Positions 47,701-58,900 are shown, numbered from the stretch's first letter. The stretch: 64,000 bases of DNA from Echinococcus granulosus (GCF_000524195.1 NW_020170420.1:554910-618909); one strand, 5' to 3'. Numbers and translations are program-made. Notes: generated by a model not told the origin, from the letters alone.

Positions 47701-49216
47701 AACGCTATTCGAGATAATAACTGAAGCGTTCAGGTAACCACTAGCAAGTCATCAACTACGGAAGCAAGGGGGATTCACGTGCGTTTTTGAAGCCAAACAA
47801 GACGAATGATGAAATAGTGGAGGCATAAAAACGACAAAATGAGTCGATTGAAACTCACGAATCAGGTTATGAAAGGGTTCAAAGCCGGTATCACAGGGAG
47901 GGAGATTGAAATTTGCGTTCAAGATGGCCAGTTTTGCCGAATCTTCGAAGGGATGATATCCACAGACTAGGTAGAACATTATGCATCCGAAAGCCTAAGC
48001 ACAATTGCATAGGATTTGTGATCGTATAATCGAATTTCAAGAATAAGTACATTAGAGAAATCAAAATGTGCATGCAATGTTCAAATTCCAAATTCCCGAT
48101 TTGAAAAAGAGAAAATTAGTAAATTTTACACAAATAAAGATGTGTGAATGAAACGAGGTAATCCGCACCCAAATGTCCAGAGCTTCGTTGATGGGATAGT
48201 TGAGATATAAATCCAACATTTCTGGAGCTCTATACATAGGCGTTGTAACCTTCTCCAGCTAAATATCAACAAAAAAATAACAGTAGAAATGATAGGAGCA
48301 TGACTTAACAGCACAATAGGCCAAAGTTAGAGAAAACTTAAACTTGGTTTTATAAGATAGCATTCTTCATTAGAGATAAATGCAGTAAACCAGTGCTTAC
48401 ACTTTCCTGCACTCGACCACGTTCAACAGCCGACCACGTCACACTAGGAGCAAAAGCTTCCGTCGTGGCACTGCCGAAATCACATAATTTTATGGTGAAC
48501 GATTCTGAGAGGAGAATATTTTCAATTTTCAGATCACGATGGATTATCGGAGGTGACTGCTTGTGCATGTGCTGTATGGCGCAGCTGGTCTGCGCAAGGA
48601 TTTGTAAGACAATATTCAAAGGTAGGTGCTTGCCTTGATGAGAAGGAGGCAGATAGTCTTTTAGAGGACCTCCTAAAATCATTTCAAATAAATGCGCAGC
48701 AGATGGCAGAAGTAGAGTATGCTTGCCTCGAAAAGAGTTGCCTACCCGAACATAGTTCCGTAACGATGAGAAACTCGTTCCCGACTTGTTTTCCCCTTTC
48801 CTTACCAGCGCATGCAACCCCAAAGAACTTCATAATATTTGGATGTCCAGAGAGCCGTTTCTGAGCAGCCGCTTGATTAAAAATGTTAATACAAGCATAC
48901 CAGTATATCAATTTCGTTCATAATATCAGTAACGGCTTCCTGGTCTTGCGCAAAAAGCCGCTAAAGATGACAGGACGAGAAAAGGCCTACCTTTATAGCA
49001 AACGACTTTCCTTGAGATGGGTCATAGCCCTCAAATACGACAGCATAACCGCCTAAAAGTAACATACTGATATCGGTACATGCCTTCCGCGATTACGCGC
49101 CTTATCCGAAAGTGAGTTTTTCCTATTCCAACTGACTCGCCTACCAATTCATGCTCTTTTACTCCCTGACTTGGCCCTCCAAAATAGCAAAATGCTGATT
49201 TAATAAAATCCTCCAT
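17747..49216 (-). CDS. GAK: Cyclin-G-associated kinase (kinase + PTEN-like + C2 + J domain)
   Basis: GAK phosphorylates clathrin adaptors and recruits Hsc70 through its J domain to strip clathrin from vesicles. Twenty-one exons join in phase to 1317 aa (human 1311): 49216-49084, 49052-48991, 48960-48901, 48860-48746, 48672-48401, 48258-48169, 47994-47859, 45307-45149, 39379-39088, 36730-36681, 34200-33783, 33554-33441, 30460-30380, 28597-28483, 28003-27924, 26298-26042, 24581-24298, 24167-23510, 23311-23007, 22750-22577 and 17845-17747. In order: kinase (AEGGYAVVF, catalytic-type Lys65, HRDLK at 168, DFG at 188, APE at 225), a conserved linker (ETSSKVMEAV), a PTEN-like domain, C2, an adaptor-binding linker and the J domain. 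ATG 49216 gives MEDFIKSAF, like the start of vertebrate GAK; upstream in-frame ATGs are less fitting. Oddities are a GC-AG first intron, 30-31 nt introns and the far-removed last exon. The PTEN-like part excludes AAK1. Confidence 0.9.
18619..18637. repeat. (CT)n microsatellite
   Basis: Nine to ten consecutive CT units lie in the last GAK intron. Confidence 0.85.
19680..21400 (+). mobile_element. Decayed Ty3/gypsy-type retrotransposon pol
   Basis: Pieces of a pol polyprotein appear in order on the + strand, broken by stops and frameshifts. An RNase H-type segment at about 20430-20570 reads FTDPEAVKFTYDPPK, then LEESPARMNQRW and DIPHDD. An integrase zinc-binding segment at about 20760-20920 reads RDRIVISPTLRSTILKNLHP, then CHLGIEKM. 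An end-of-integrase segment near 21180-21310 reads TKDLLGTADNFVHQRHK. No LTRs were found. It lies inside a GAK intron, antisense to GAK, and cannot be functional. Confidence 0.62.
21546..21578. repeat. (CT)n(CA)n compound microsatellite
   Basis: A CT-rich run passes directly into six to seven CA units, within the last GAK intron next to the gypsy remnant. Confidence 0.85.
23007..24581 (-). other. GAK: GAK exons 17-19: clathrin/AP2-binding linker
   Basis: This Pro/Ser/Thr-rich, presumably disordered region is rich in short endocytic motifs: DLLDIS (clathrin-box-like), EDLF, NPFDPFG (DPF), SDFDLF, NPFQEFGDIF and FEDLLGGF. The last exon ends with PKTLAEIRHQKLA, the conserved lead-in to the auxilin-type J domain. 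Exon 18 is the longest, with 219 codons. Confidence 0.82.
26773..27745 (+). mobile_element. TRIM-like non-coding LTR element, copy A
   Basis: This diverged copy has the family's common plan. The 5' LTR is about 26773-26879 and shortened; it contains TTGGTCTCCGGGTCATATCA and ends GGGGCTGCA. The internal part begins with the shared TGATGGCAGC and the AAAGGACAAC block. A polypurine tract (aggagagagggggg) lies just before the 3' LTR, which starts near 27593 (TGTAATGCTTTGATT). The right end is blurred. No coding capacity is seen. It lies in GAK intron 15, antisense to the gene. Confidence 0.62.
30883..31938 (+). mobile_element. TRIM-like non-coding LTR element, copy B
   Basis: This is the best-preserved copy. 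The 5' LTR is about 30883-31069 and the 3' LTR about 31744-31938, in direct repeat; each starts TG and ends CA (GACGCTACA, ACGCTGCA). A possible primer-binding site, TTGGTGGCAGCG, follows the 5' LTR, and a polypurine tract (aaaagaggggagaag) precedes the 3' LTR. The roughly 675-bp interior has no conserved reading frame. It lies in GAK intron 12. No target-site duplication could be made out. Confidence 0.7.
35202..36206 (+). mobile_element. TRIM-like non-coding LTR element, copy C
   Basis: The 5' LTR is about 35202-35351 with internal deletions. The 3' LTR is about 36011-36206. Shared blocks are TTTGTACT, GGCCTCCGGGTCATGCCAGT and ACGTCGGCAGTGCATATTC in the 3' LTR, the AAAGGACAAC block after the 5' LTR, and a polypurine tract (aaaaggagaggagga) before the 3' LTR. 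No coding frame is shared with copies A and B. It lies in GAK intron 10, antisense to the gene. Confidence 0.68.
37600..37940 (-). repeat. Dispersed repeat, copy inverted to 40010-40260
   Basis: Read on the minus strand, it shares ordered blocks with 40010-40260: GGGAAG.TAAA, G.AGGCTTCTAAGC, AAAATGGCTCTTGCG, CTGGAAAACTGTTTCTCG, TTCTGCTGTAAATTA and CCAGATCTGTCT. Open frames exist in both copies but the sequences drift at all codon positions. It lies in GAK intron 9, antisense relative to the + copy. Confidence 0.5.
39088..39379 (-). other. GAK: GAK exon 9: Ser/Pro-rich linker after the kinase
   Basis: This exon is low in complexity (Ser, Pro, Ala). Its end is conserved, with GFLKGSAGHLIKNIRETSSK resembling the LKN(L/I)(K/R)(D/E)TSSKV motif that precedes the PTEN-like domain in GAK and auxilin. 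The acceptor is ctcttttcag and the donor GTGAGT. It is flanked by introns of 5.8 kb and 2.4 kb. Confidence 0.8.
39380..45148. other. Large GAK intron 8
   Basis: A 5.8-kb intron with the repeat cluster at 40.0-40.7 kb. The rest shows scattered short open frames without motifs. The block near 43000-43400 has a slightly coding-like look but too many stops. No exon is supported. Confidence 0.5.
40010..40680 (+). repeat. Dispersed repeat cluster, partly tandem
   Basis: The unit at 40010-40260 is homologous to the inverted copy at 37600-37940. Fragments recur downstream: ACCTGGGAAAGTAAAGTCG near 40253, GCTAGAAGACTGCCTTACG near 40499, and ATCACATGGAAGGCAAAGG near 40597. These repeat blocks seen near 40013 and 40095. 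I do not recognise the family. Confidence 0.45.
45308..47858. other. GAK intron 7, nothing recognised
   Basis: A 2.55-kb intron between kinase exons 7 and 8. It is AT-rich. No repeat family member or exon is recognised. Confidence 0.5.
49053..49083 (-). other. 31-nt GC-AG micro-intron in GAK
   Basis: Exon 1 ends GAAG and is followed by gcatgt; the acceptor is acttttag. Removing exactly these 31 bases restores AEG|GYAVVFEG, the kinase glycine loop. Reading through gives a frame without similarity, and using the nearby GTACCG donor breaks the frame. Confidence 0.6.
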
Positions 49217-51714
49217 ATACCCAGTCCTTAAAAGGAGCTCTGCGGGTAGTAGTTTAGTCAAAGCATCTAACGTTGAGCATAAATAAACCATTTTAATGAT
49301 TAAATTCAAACGTTTTTTTATTTCATTCAGGTGTTTTTCCATTTAAAACAGCCAAAAGCTAGGTTTATAGCTCTTTGATGCATTTTCGTAATACTATTAA
49401 GCGCCCGTTTTTACAAATCTATTTAAAATACAGGAATTAGTTTATCCCAATGATAACATGGGCCACTAACAATTTAGTCAAACAAAGTGCGATTTTTAAA
49501 TATTTACGTGTTTTTCAAGTATGTTTGAGGAGCCACAATTTTTCAACATTGAATAACTTATCCTGAACTACTCAGCGACTTGGGTACCTATGACGCCAAG
49601 AAACTGACGACCTAAGGTAAGAGCCTAAGGTTCTTTCAGAATTTGCACCTTTGTCAGTAGACGCTTATCGCTTTGACCACATTCCTGATAAACCGGTAAG
49701 TTTAGCTGGAATTATCTTATTTTATTCTTCTTTGTGCCTTTTTCCAGTATTGGTCACTCGACGATGATTTTTCATGAGCCCCCATTCGTTCGCCGTTAAG
49801 TAACCAATGTTTGGCGCTATAAAAATGAAACTGAACGTCAATTTTAATACAAGATTACACTTGTGCAGAATGCAGTATCAATGGCGGGATTATATGCTTC
49901 CCGACATAGACAAAATGCAACGCCAAGATTTGAAAATATCATGTGAAGTAGTTCTTTTCAGATATGGATTAGATTTAGTAGTGGTGCATTGCACAAATTG
50001 CGATTTGCTCAAAAAACTGCCTTGTTGAACTTAATAAGACAAAATGGCACTTCAAGATGCTGCATTCAGCATCTCGCTTAATACCTGTCATTTACAGTGC
50101 CATTTAAAAAAATCTCTTAACACCCGCTAAACAAATTACTTCTAGTAAAAAACCTAAGCAAATTTAATTTCACTTCCAATATGGAAGACCTTCTTGTCAT
50201 ATTCTGATGAAATATGGCAAAAAAGGAAATTTAAATAAAATATCTTTACAAAAATTAAAAACTGAGCTTAATGAACCGATTGCCCAGCAACATTCACCCT
50301 AAATTAACTTCATTTCCTCTGTTCTTTGGGTCTTTTCTGTAAACCCACTTCGCAGCCAGGTACTGCTGAGACCTCTTCTCAGACAAAATGAGAAGTTGAA
50401 ATGGAAAGTCTCTCCATTTGCACTGCGTTAGTAGCACAATTTTCTAGGCCCCTCCGTGATGAGTAGTCTACATTTTTGACAAACATTTTCTTAGTCTGTC
50501 AAGTCTTAGAACTTTGCTGATGCCTTAACAAGGTATAGCAGAATGCTCAATGATTATGTTAGAATGCAAAGACTGGGAGGCTATGTGTATGGCCATGGAG
50601 TCGTGCAGCCTAGGGGATTTGCGGCCTAAGGAGACAGTTTCAGTTAAAGGACTAAAATAGTTGCGAAACCCCCACCTATTTATGCATGTGAATGCCGAAA
50701 TTTTCACAAAATTTACATGGGTTAACAGATCTTCGGAAAGTAGCTGAGCACTCCTAAACCTTGAGGCTCGTGTGCTCGGAGGCCTGTCAAGTCCCGAAAC
50801 CGACAGAGCCTCAGTAAGGATGGCTTCACTGTCGACGTGCGCAAGCAGGAAAGTAACTACAGCTTGTTCACTCGAAGAAAACAACCAGTCGGACAGTAAG
50901 GAATAATGGAGACAGGAGGTGACCTTGAACCCCTTTTGAGCCAATCAGGAGGGAACAAGAGCAGCACGATCTCTAGGCTGTGCAGAAAAGTAGCCACACT
51001 AATGAAAGCTTCTCCTGAAGGTTTCGTGTATCCCCTGTACGCAAAATCTCCCCTAAATCATCCTCTACGATATTATTTACGCATTAGAAGTCACGGTTTA
51101 CCAGTGTGAACACCCATTAGGTGACACCGAATTGTAAAGGGCCGCCTAAGAAATGCTCGGTAACACTGCAGTATCAGTAGCAGTTGAGTCCCGGTTAAAC
51201 AAATAATCATTGCTGGATTTATGACCTACTGGAGATACAAACTATGTACTTCCTGCCCCAACTGTACACACCTCGTGATCGTCAGTTACAGATAACCAGG
51301 CTAAGCATTTCCTCGTGGAGTCACCTACTCCTAGTGATTGTAAAATTTATGGCTTGCAGTTTACTTTGCCCTCCTCTTGGCGGAATGAATAGGATTGACA
51401 CTCGTCGAGGTGGTTAACTAGCAACTGTGAGGCAACCTCAAGGAATTATTTCAAAGATGAACCCATCCAATGCCATTGCGGCGGTTTTAGAAGCCAACTT
51501 GACAGCAAGGGGACCCTGCTGACAACAGGAAGGGAGGCCAAGACTTGAATTCCCACCTAACCTCACCGAATGAACAAAAGGTAGACTAATAGGAAGAATT
51601 TCCGTTCTTCATTGGAAGCGGTTCCGACTATTTACACAGTATCTGGTTAGCATGTATGCCTTTGTGTGCTAAAAAAGGGAAAAAAGACATTCTGATTATT
51701 TGAAGACAGGTGAG
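49217..51714. other. Gap between GAK and the GPCR
   Basis: This stretch should contain the GAK promoter and 5' UTR and the GPCR 3' UTR. A 139-codon minus-strand open frame (50944-50525) has no recognisable motifs. No other feature is supported. Confidence 0.45.
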
Positions 51715-52968
51715 TTAGCTGACCAGATTGTTGGCAATGTCTGAGGTGTACTGGGTCAGGGGATGCACACACACGCTCTCCACAAAGAGGACCTCCTTTG
51801 GCGGTCCTCGCTTCTTGTGGCCATCACTGCTTGCCGTAATCACCACAGGGCTGTCATCCGGTAAGGTGATGGCTGACTTTTTGGTGGAGGGTTGTTCACT
51901 CATCATTAACTCCGATTGACCAACATTGCTCTCCAGACGGACATTACGCATTTTCGACTTGTCCAGACATATTAGGGAGGCAAATCCCATTCGAAATGTG
52001 TCACTGAAGAAGGCATATAGAATGGGATTAACACAACTGTTACCATAGGAGAGAATATTTCCCAAGATGTGGAAGAATCGAAATGAGATGGTTGGAATGT
52101 CTTTGTAAAAGTTCTGGATCATAAAAACCACCTGAATGGGCAACCAACAGGCGGCAAAGACAATAACCACCACAATGACTAGTTTAGTGGCTTTCCGTTT
52201 GCCTCGATGCGCCTCCACCGACTTGGACATCTTGGAGACGCGTCCACAAAGGAGTTCTCGAAGGAGGATGCTGTAGAAGATGCAGATCATAGTTAAGGGG
52301 AATGCGTATCCCAGGGCAAAGAAGACACCATAAAATATCCGGCTGTGATACTGATTCATCCCCGTGACAACCCCCTCAGGTGTGACCTCAAATATCCACC
52401 CATTGTGACATATCGGTCGTTGGCAGCTTGTCACATTGTCCATGTCAATGGCGTAGATAATTCTTGAGGTGATGGAAATGGGTAGAGTTGCACCGGTGAC
52501 AATGATCCACATGATAATGACGGTAATCACTGTATTCCTCGTGGTTCGCCATAGCCTACTTTGAAGGGGATAAACCACAGCTAGAAACCGATCCAAACAC
52601 ATCAACACAAGGGTATATACACTGCAGTAGACAGAGAAGTAGGTAGTAAAGAGGTAGAGTTTACACAGCATCTCGGGTAGGGGCCAATTGCCTGTCACAT
52701 AGACCATAGCAGTGAAGGGCACACAGAAGATAATGAAGGAGAGGTCCGCCATAGCCAAGGAGACAATGAGAATGTTGGCGCTATTTCGCATTGTCGCGAA
52801 GCCTGTTATCACGATGATGACAAGGAGGTTGCCGGAGAAGCCGATGATGTCAACTATGCCAAAGAGGACGGGAACTACGTAACGAGTTAGAATGGTGATG
52901 GGATCGGACACATCCACATCGACACACACCGGGTAGGTGGAGAGATTGAAGGCGTCTGATTCGGTCAT
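51715..52968 (-). CDS. Rhodopsin-family neuropeptide GPCR, allatostatin-A/galanin receptor-like
   Basis: A complete single-exon receptor of 417 aa. The N-terminus is short with a glycosylation site (NLS). Seven hydrophobic segments follow, at roughly residues 30-55, 66-90, 102-123, 143-165, 212-237, 262-285 and 295-320. Hallmarks are SLAMADLSFIIFCVPF (TM2), a TM3 cysteine (MLCKLY) pairing with the second extracellular loop (SCQRPICHNG), CLDRFLAVVYPL in place of DRY after TM3, FAACWLPIQVVF in TM6 and GNSCVNPILYAF in TM7. The TM7 run (NILSYGNSCVNPILYAF) and TM2 are most like allatostatin-A and galanin receptors as I remember them. The ligand is not predictable. It should be plasma-membrane, G-protein coupled and probably neuronal. 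The start is preceded by a purine-rich leader. Confidence 0.88.
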   Translation of the reverse strand: MTESDAFNLSTYPVCVDVDVSDPITILTRYVVPVLFGIVDIIGFSGNLLVIIVITGFATMRNSANILIVSLAMADLSFIIFCVPFTAMVYVTGNWPLPEMLCKLYLFTTYFSVYCSVYTLVLMCLDRFLAVVYPLQSRLWRTTRNTVITVIIMWIIVTGATLPISITSRIIYAIDMDNVTSCQRPICHNGWIFEVTPEGVVTGMNQYHSRIFYGVFFALGYAFPLTMICIFYSILLRELLCGRVSKMSKSVEAHRGKRKATKLVIVVVIVFAACWLPIQVVFMIQNFYKDIPTISFRFFHILGNILSYGNSCVNPILYAFFSDTFRMGFASLICLDKSKMRNVRLESNVGQSELMMSEQPSTKKSAITLPDDSPVVITASSDGHKKRGPPKEVLFVESVCVHPLTQYTSDIANNLVS

Positions 52969-55900
52969 TCCTTTTTTTTCTTTTCTTTACCTCTCTATAA
53001 TCTGGAAATGCAAAGGAGAGATCAGCGTTGGTTATTTTTGGCTCAGCTTATCCCGATAGTTGGATGTGAGTTTACTTGGCCCATCTGGGGATGGTCCGCG
53101 CCAGTCCCACTCACATTTGCGCAGTGTTAAACTGTCAGTCAGCTAGCCAGTTCTGAATTCTCAAAAAAGTGTTTTGTTTTTGCCCTCCAACATCATAAAC
53201 AGAAATTTGTTTTGTTCCCCTCCTTTTAGCAGGCAAAACTAGAGCGGGTTAGGTATCATTTTTTTGTTCTCCCGGGGGGGGGGGGAGAAAAACTTTCGTC
53301 CCGATGCTGAGAAAGTTTTTCGTACAGTTTTTAAAACAAAAAAGTCTAACAGAAACTGAATTAAAAGAAAGGAAAAAGGTGGTTGGTAAAAGCTTTTTCA
53401 GTCATTTAATTTGATGAAATGATCATGAAGACTTTGCTACTCCAACAGGAGACACCGAGTGGTCGCCAGTTTCGCCTTCTCAGAAGGTGACTCTAATTTG
53501 GAAGAAGAACAACCAAATGATTAAAAGATTCTTCAATGCTATGAAACGACTATATGCATTACTGGGAGGAAGATGATGGAACCTGGGGGAAGGAAGATGG
53601 GAAGGGGAGTGAGGCAGGAACCCCATCGGCGTGGAGTTGCGGAGATGTCAACCTCAAATGTCCGGCTTCCAGCAGCAAAGTTGGCACTCAACCCTTGCAG
53701 TAGCTCCTACCGCGACTTTACCTTGACACCTGACTTTATGGGTATCAACTAAATCATATCAGACGCGTCAGTCGTCAGTATTTCAAGGTGGCAATAGCGA
53801 CACACAACTCGTTGATTTGATTCACCGTCATTATCGAGGGATTTATTTGACCCTTCCTTGTAGATGCGGTGTTCTGTCAAGACACCTGCGACATGACAAC
53901 AGCATATTTGACGGAAAACTGGCTTCTCCCACCAGTTATGGAAGTGGATCAAGCTAGGAATGTAAAGGCGACAAGGTGGAATCGCATTTGCCGGGTTTGG
54001 CCTGCGCTTTGTGAAATGAGCGCACCCCATTAAGGAGAAAGGAGAATTAGTAGACTAATACAGACCATTGCATCGTAGAGCGTGGGCATAAGCAAATGCC
54101 TGCATTTGACAAGTCCCTACAAGTGGCAACAAGTCATTGCAGTAGGTTGCACCTCTTGGCCACTCGATTTGCCGAAAGGAGGGCATAAACTTCTCCACAA
54201 TGTCTGAAAACCCTTAAAGTGTGTCAAATCGGCAGAATTCCCCTTTGTAAAGGTTTAAATACTAGCCTGCATCTCCAGACAACGGTGGCTTGCCAGACAG
54301 CGCGACCAGAAAAAGATGAGGTACTACACTCTCCTTTCTCCATCTCCCCTGACACTAAAAGTATAGACTGCGGGGGTGTTTTGATCATCTCCTAACACCA
54401 GGCAAGAGGAATTGGGACGCATTATAAATTAGTAATTTCTGAATTGAAAAGTGCCATTTGGATTTTACGGCCTTGGTTTGTGGACCTGGCCGATCTGCGC
54501 CACATCAAAGGATTCCACGGGATCACGACAACAGCGCGGTGACGCCTACGGTCGCCTCACTCTACAACCAATACAAATTTTCCTTCTCACTAATTTCTAA
54601 TGCTAACTTTTTTTGTTGTTGGCGGGGTATTTTAAGACAAAATAACCTTTCAGACATCAATGAAGTGTAGGGGAACTGAAGGGTATCAGCATCGCTCGGA
54701 AGCCATGATGCAAAGCTGGAATTTAGTGTCAATTCACCTCGGTGTACCTGCTGAGGAGACAATAGGCAAGCCGGCATGAAGAGCAAACTTAAAAGTCAAA
54801 AAATATGTTCCATTTGTAGGGACCGATAGAAAGTTTCGAAATATCCGCGTTAATTTTGGAGGCTTAAACAAGGCCTAATCCAATATTTATAGTTTTACGT
54901 GTGGTTTATTACAGTGCCGCACGTTTTTATACAGTGCTATGTAAGGGTAAGACTACTGGGAAATCGCTGCTCTAAATCCATTTAGTTAATCAAAAAGCCG
55001 CCTTTAATGATTGCCCCACTAGAATGAGAATAGAGCGCGAGTTAAAGCACCGAGGTTTATGGCAAGAGAGGTTGTTTCTGCAAAAATTAGAACAATTAAT
55101 TAATAAAAAACTGCCACGGTGTCTACAAAGACATCGCTTTCAGTTGTTTTCGTGTTTTTGTGGCTCAAACCGACGGCGCTTATAAATAATCAGATGTCGT
55201 CAGAAATGGAATTTTTAACATAACCAGAGGAAGAACTAAATGCAAAGAAACAAAACATTTACAACTACTCTGCTATTTTTTATTAATTCTGTTTGATCTC
55301 TCGATAAAGGTGACAAGGCGCTGTCAAGCATCTTAACAAGATATATTTGCCGTGATTTGACCTCGGAAAGAGTAGAGATAAACTGCTTTTAGTAGTCGGC
55401 AAATTAATGTAAACTACTTGTTCGTGAATAAGGCGATGCATATTTCACCCATCAAGTTTGCGTGTTGGAGGCAATAAATGTCAAGACATCCATGGCCTTC
55501 CTCCTTGAAGCTTTCGAGGAAGTTACTCGATAATATGCGCATTTGCACATTTTATTCAGGCCTGCCGATTCAGGCAACAAAGATAGTAAGAAAAATGTCA
55601 CATTTAGATTTTTGTAGATTTTATTAACCAGCTGCTAAGACCTGCCACAAGTAAACCTACTAGCCTAAGCAAGAAGATAGCGTCAATTTCCCAAAATATG
55701 GAAAGTGACAGATTTAAAAACGATTCAAACATTGGTGTTTTTATAGGCATTTTATTGAGGATGTGTAAAATTCAAAGATAAATTGAAGCATTTAACAAAC
55801 CTAAATCATTTATTGTGAGAGGCGAAGATTTGGGTCATCCCACTTTGTTTGAATAAATCAAAATTAAAACACTAAGTTTATTTACATGTCAGATAAGCCG

Positions 55901-58900
55901 CTTTGGTTGCTTTTTTCATCAACTTCTAGAGCTACCAAGCAATTAAGCCAAATATTCTGCGTTTTTACCTCGTTTAATGGTTTAAGGGATTAGAGTAGTA
56001 TTAAATTGTTGGCTTACCGATGAGAATTTAGGCTCCTCTTGCCTACCAACAACATTTAAGTGACATTCTTTAAACTCGATTAGCAATGTACCACCTAATT
56101 TCCCATTGGTTCGAAGGGACGGTTAAGTTGTTGACCAATCGCACGATGCTTTGGGATATCATTAGGGTAGGTCATTATCCCAGTGGTAATCAAAAGAGTC
56201 AAATTTTGCAGTCGCTTATCCATTGTTCTACTTACCAGTCACTCAACTACTGGTATAAACAGCATTATTTTGGCAGCACAGACCCTTTACTTTCCGTTAC
56301 AGTGCGTAAAAGTCGTTTGTAACAAGTCCATACATTTATTCAAAAAGATAATCAACTTTGAGCAATGTACAAAAATAACGTTTCGATAACAGAAGTTAAT
56401 AAAAGAGTCCCTTAAGACTCATTCAATGTTGGCAGTGGACGTCACAAAGATTAATGCGGTAGCATCAAATCCTCTCACAAAGTGACGGCTTGAATTAGGG
56501 GTCAAGGCGATGGTGGGGTGAGTCGCACTTGAGGCACATGTTAACATCCCGTGTTTTTGGATTTTCCAAGTATTCTCTACAGAAGTAATCACGTATAACG
56601 ATAGTAATATCCTTCGAACTCATCATTCCTCCTGCTCTCTACTTTTTACACATATGATTAACATTTTTGTGGCAGTTTAACACTTTTGGTGAGCAGTTAA
56701 GATGTACTGCATTAGACTGATATGATGTACTCGATAGTGTACTTTTACCCCGATAAATCTGATATGGCACACATTTTCTCTTTTTTACCTCCAAAGTACA
56801 CGAAGCGAGCACTTCAATAATGGACAATTTTTAAGCAATAAAATTGCAAGAATTTGTGCTATTCTATCAATCATTAAAATTAAGGGGCGTAAAAACAAAT
56901 GATGAAACACAATAAAATTTGGAAATGATTTAAAATAGCAGTAATTGAATTATATTGGCCCTATATCAAGGACTGGGTTCTTGTGAAGTGACCTTTTGAT
57001 GGTCTGGGTGGAAGGTGGCAAATCTGCCTCCCCTTTTTCCTCAAAAAGAGTCGATATACCGATAAATTTGAGTTACATCTACGCAGTTCTTGATGTCCTT
57101 TTGTCTTTTTTCATTAACAACATGGTGGTTTAAGTGTGCCTTCTAAAATTGAAGCAACAAGAGTGACCGATAGGCCGCTAACGATTCCCAGGAGGCAAAC
57201 GAGATCCGATCCCGTACAGCCTGGGTTTGCTGTTTATTGATGTAACACAAGTCAAATAAACAGTACCTCTACCTAATCTGCTTTTTAACTGTATGAAAGC
57301 CAAAGTTAAAGAAAAAACGTTAAATCTATTGCAGGTGCGTCAATTCCAGGCCAAATTTGAGTGAATCCGAGGTTTTGACTGGTTTGAAATGGAGTTCTTT
57401 ATTACAAATAGACAAAGCGCAAATGCAAAAAAGCAAAAATAGTATTCCTATATCAAAATATGCAATTGAGATGGAAGCAACAAATGCTAGGGTACTTTTG
57501 TTTCTAGTGGATGTTCTTTACTACTTTACACAGTACATACATATCGTTTTGTGATATAGTAATCTCTACTCGCTTTTTTTGCAATAACCTTAAATTTTTA
57601 ATAAAGAAGGAGTAAGTATCTTATTCAAGTGCTCTTTGTGCCCTACTCTAAGGGTTTTACCAAGGGGGGTAGGAGGAATGTGGCATTTTATATATTTGAA
57701 AGAAAAAAAATTATAATTAGGGGGTCGAAAGTAATGAGCACCTGGTGGCAAACACTCGAGGCGGTACTAACATCAGTAAGTGTTGCGTTGAGGCACCCGT
57801 CCAAGACCATCAATCTAAATTAGACCTACCATACGGCTAGCTAGGAGACGCACTGCATAATACACCAAATCAGTCTCGTTCAATGCTCATTAAGTGTGGA
57901 GAAAGGTGGTAAATGATTCTACTTTCTACATAAAAATGTTTAAAAGTAACACTGCAGAATACTCATTTAAATGTGGATTGTCATATCACTGCCAAGCACT
58001 TGTTTAATTGCACCACAATGGTGACGATTTCAAAGTTGAAAACAACACAAATGATTGGGCTGTCTTTTCCTTGAGTGGTACAATTGTCATCGGTTAATAT
58101 TTGTTGATTTTACCAAGGTGGCAGGGATTAGAAATCTAAAAAATGATTTATTAAAACCCAAAATGTAATATTTAGAAAGCACTTTGGTCTATTACATTAA
58201 ATGAGCGACTTCTAGGATTGCAGAACGCTCTGCATGTGTTAGATAGTGCAGAGCAACTCTACAGTGTAATAATAGACTCGGTCCTAGCTTCCCATAGTCC
58301 TTATAAAAAACGTGTTTGTTATGTGCGCTGGAAGACCGTAGGCCCCGCCTAATGCTGCTATGCTGCCAAGTGGAGATAAAAGGTGCGAGGAGGAGGCAGC
58401 CCATGCATTTAGTAGTGCAGTCAGAAGTAAAGTAGAAATATTGCATCCTCAAGTAAATGGCCGTTAAACAACTTATTTAATAGACAAACTGTTGCAGGGG
58501 TTGTCATATAAATCTCCAAGTCAAATAATTATTTATTCTTATCTACTTCCCTTCATCAATGCACCTCATATGCACTCTCTCAGAGTTCCCATGATAAATC
58601 GACCATTTTACTCTTTTAAAATAGGAGTTTTGCTATTATTAAGTTATACTGCCAAAGCCAAAAAATGCGATCACGCTCAGTCCACAAAAAACCCGTTTTA
58701 TTGTTTTCAATCCATTTGCTCAGTTAGAAACACAATTTGCTTCAACCGTCCAACAATAAAGTGGTAAAGACTGCATTACCATGTGTTTGTAACGTCGATA
58801 GCCAATTTGGTTATGCAAAGGGAAGGGAAACTCAAAATCCCTGCAAAACCCGTAAAAGCACCTGCTGCCCTTCCGCAGTTTCTTGACCAAAAAGGTGATT

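Larger units (their letters stand above)
45149..49216 (-). other. GAK: GAK exons 1-8: Ser/Thr kinase domain
   Basis: These exons code residues 1 to about 342. Present are the Gly-rich loop (AEGGYAVVFEG), the Lys in SFAIK at the end of exon 2, SGHPNIMKFFGVA, PPIIHRDLKIENILL, KLCDFGSAT, TTPMYRAPEMLDLY and ALDIW|AFGC across an exon junction. All kinase catalytic residues that can be checked are intact. Introns 1-5 measure 31, 30, 40, 73 and 142 nt, followed by introns of 174 nt and 2.55 kb. Confidence 0.88.

Noticed and set aside
50525..50944. 139-codon minus-strand open frame between GAK and the GPCR
   Set aside because: No motif, no splice context and no family resemblance. This length can arise by chance in 64 kb read in six frames.
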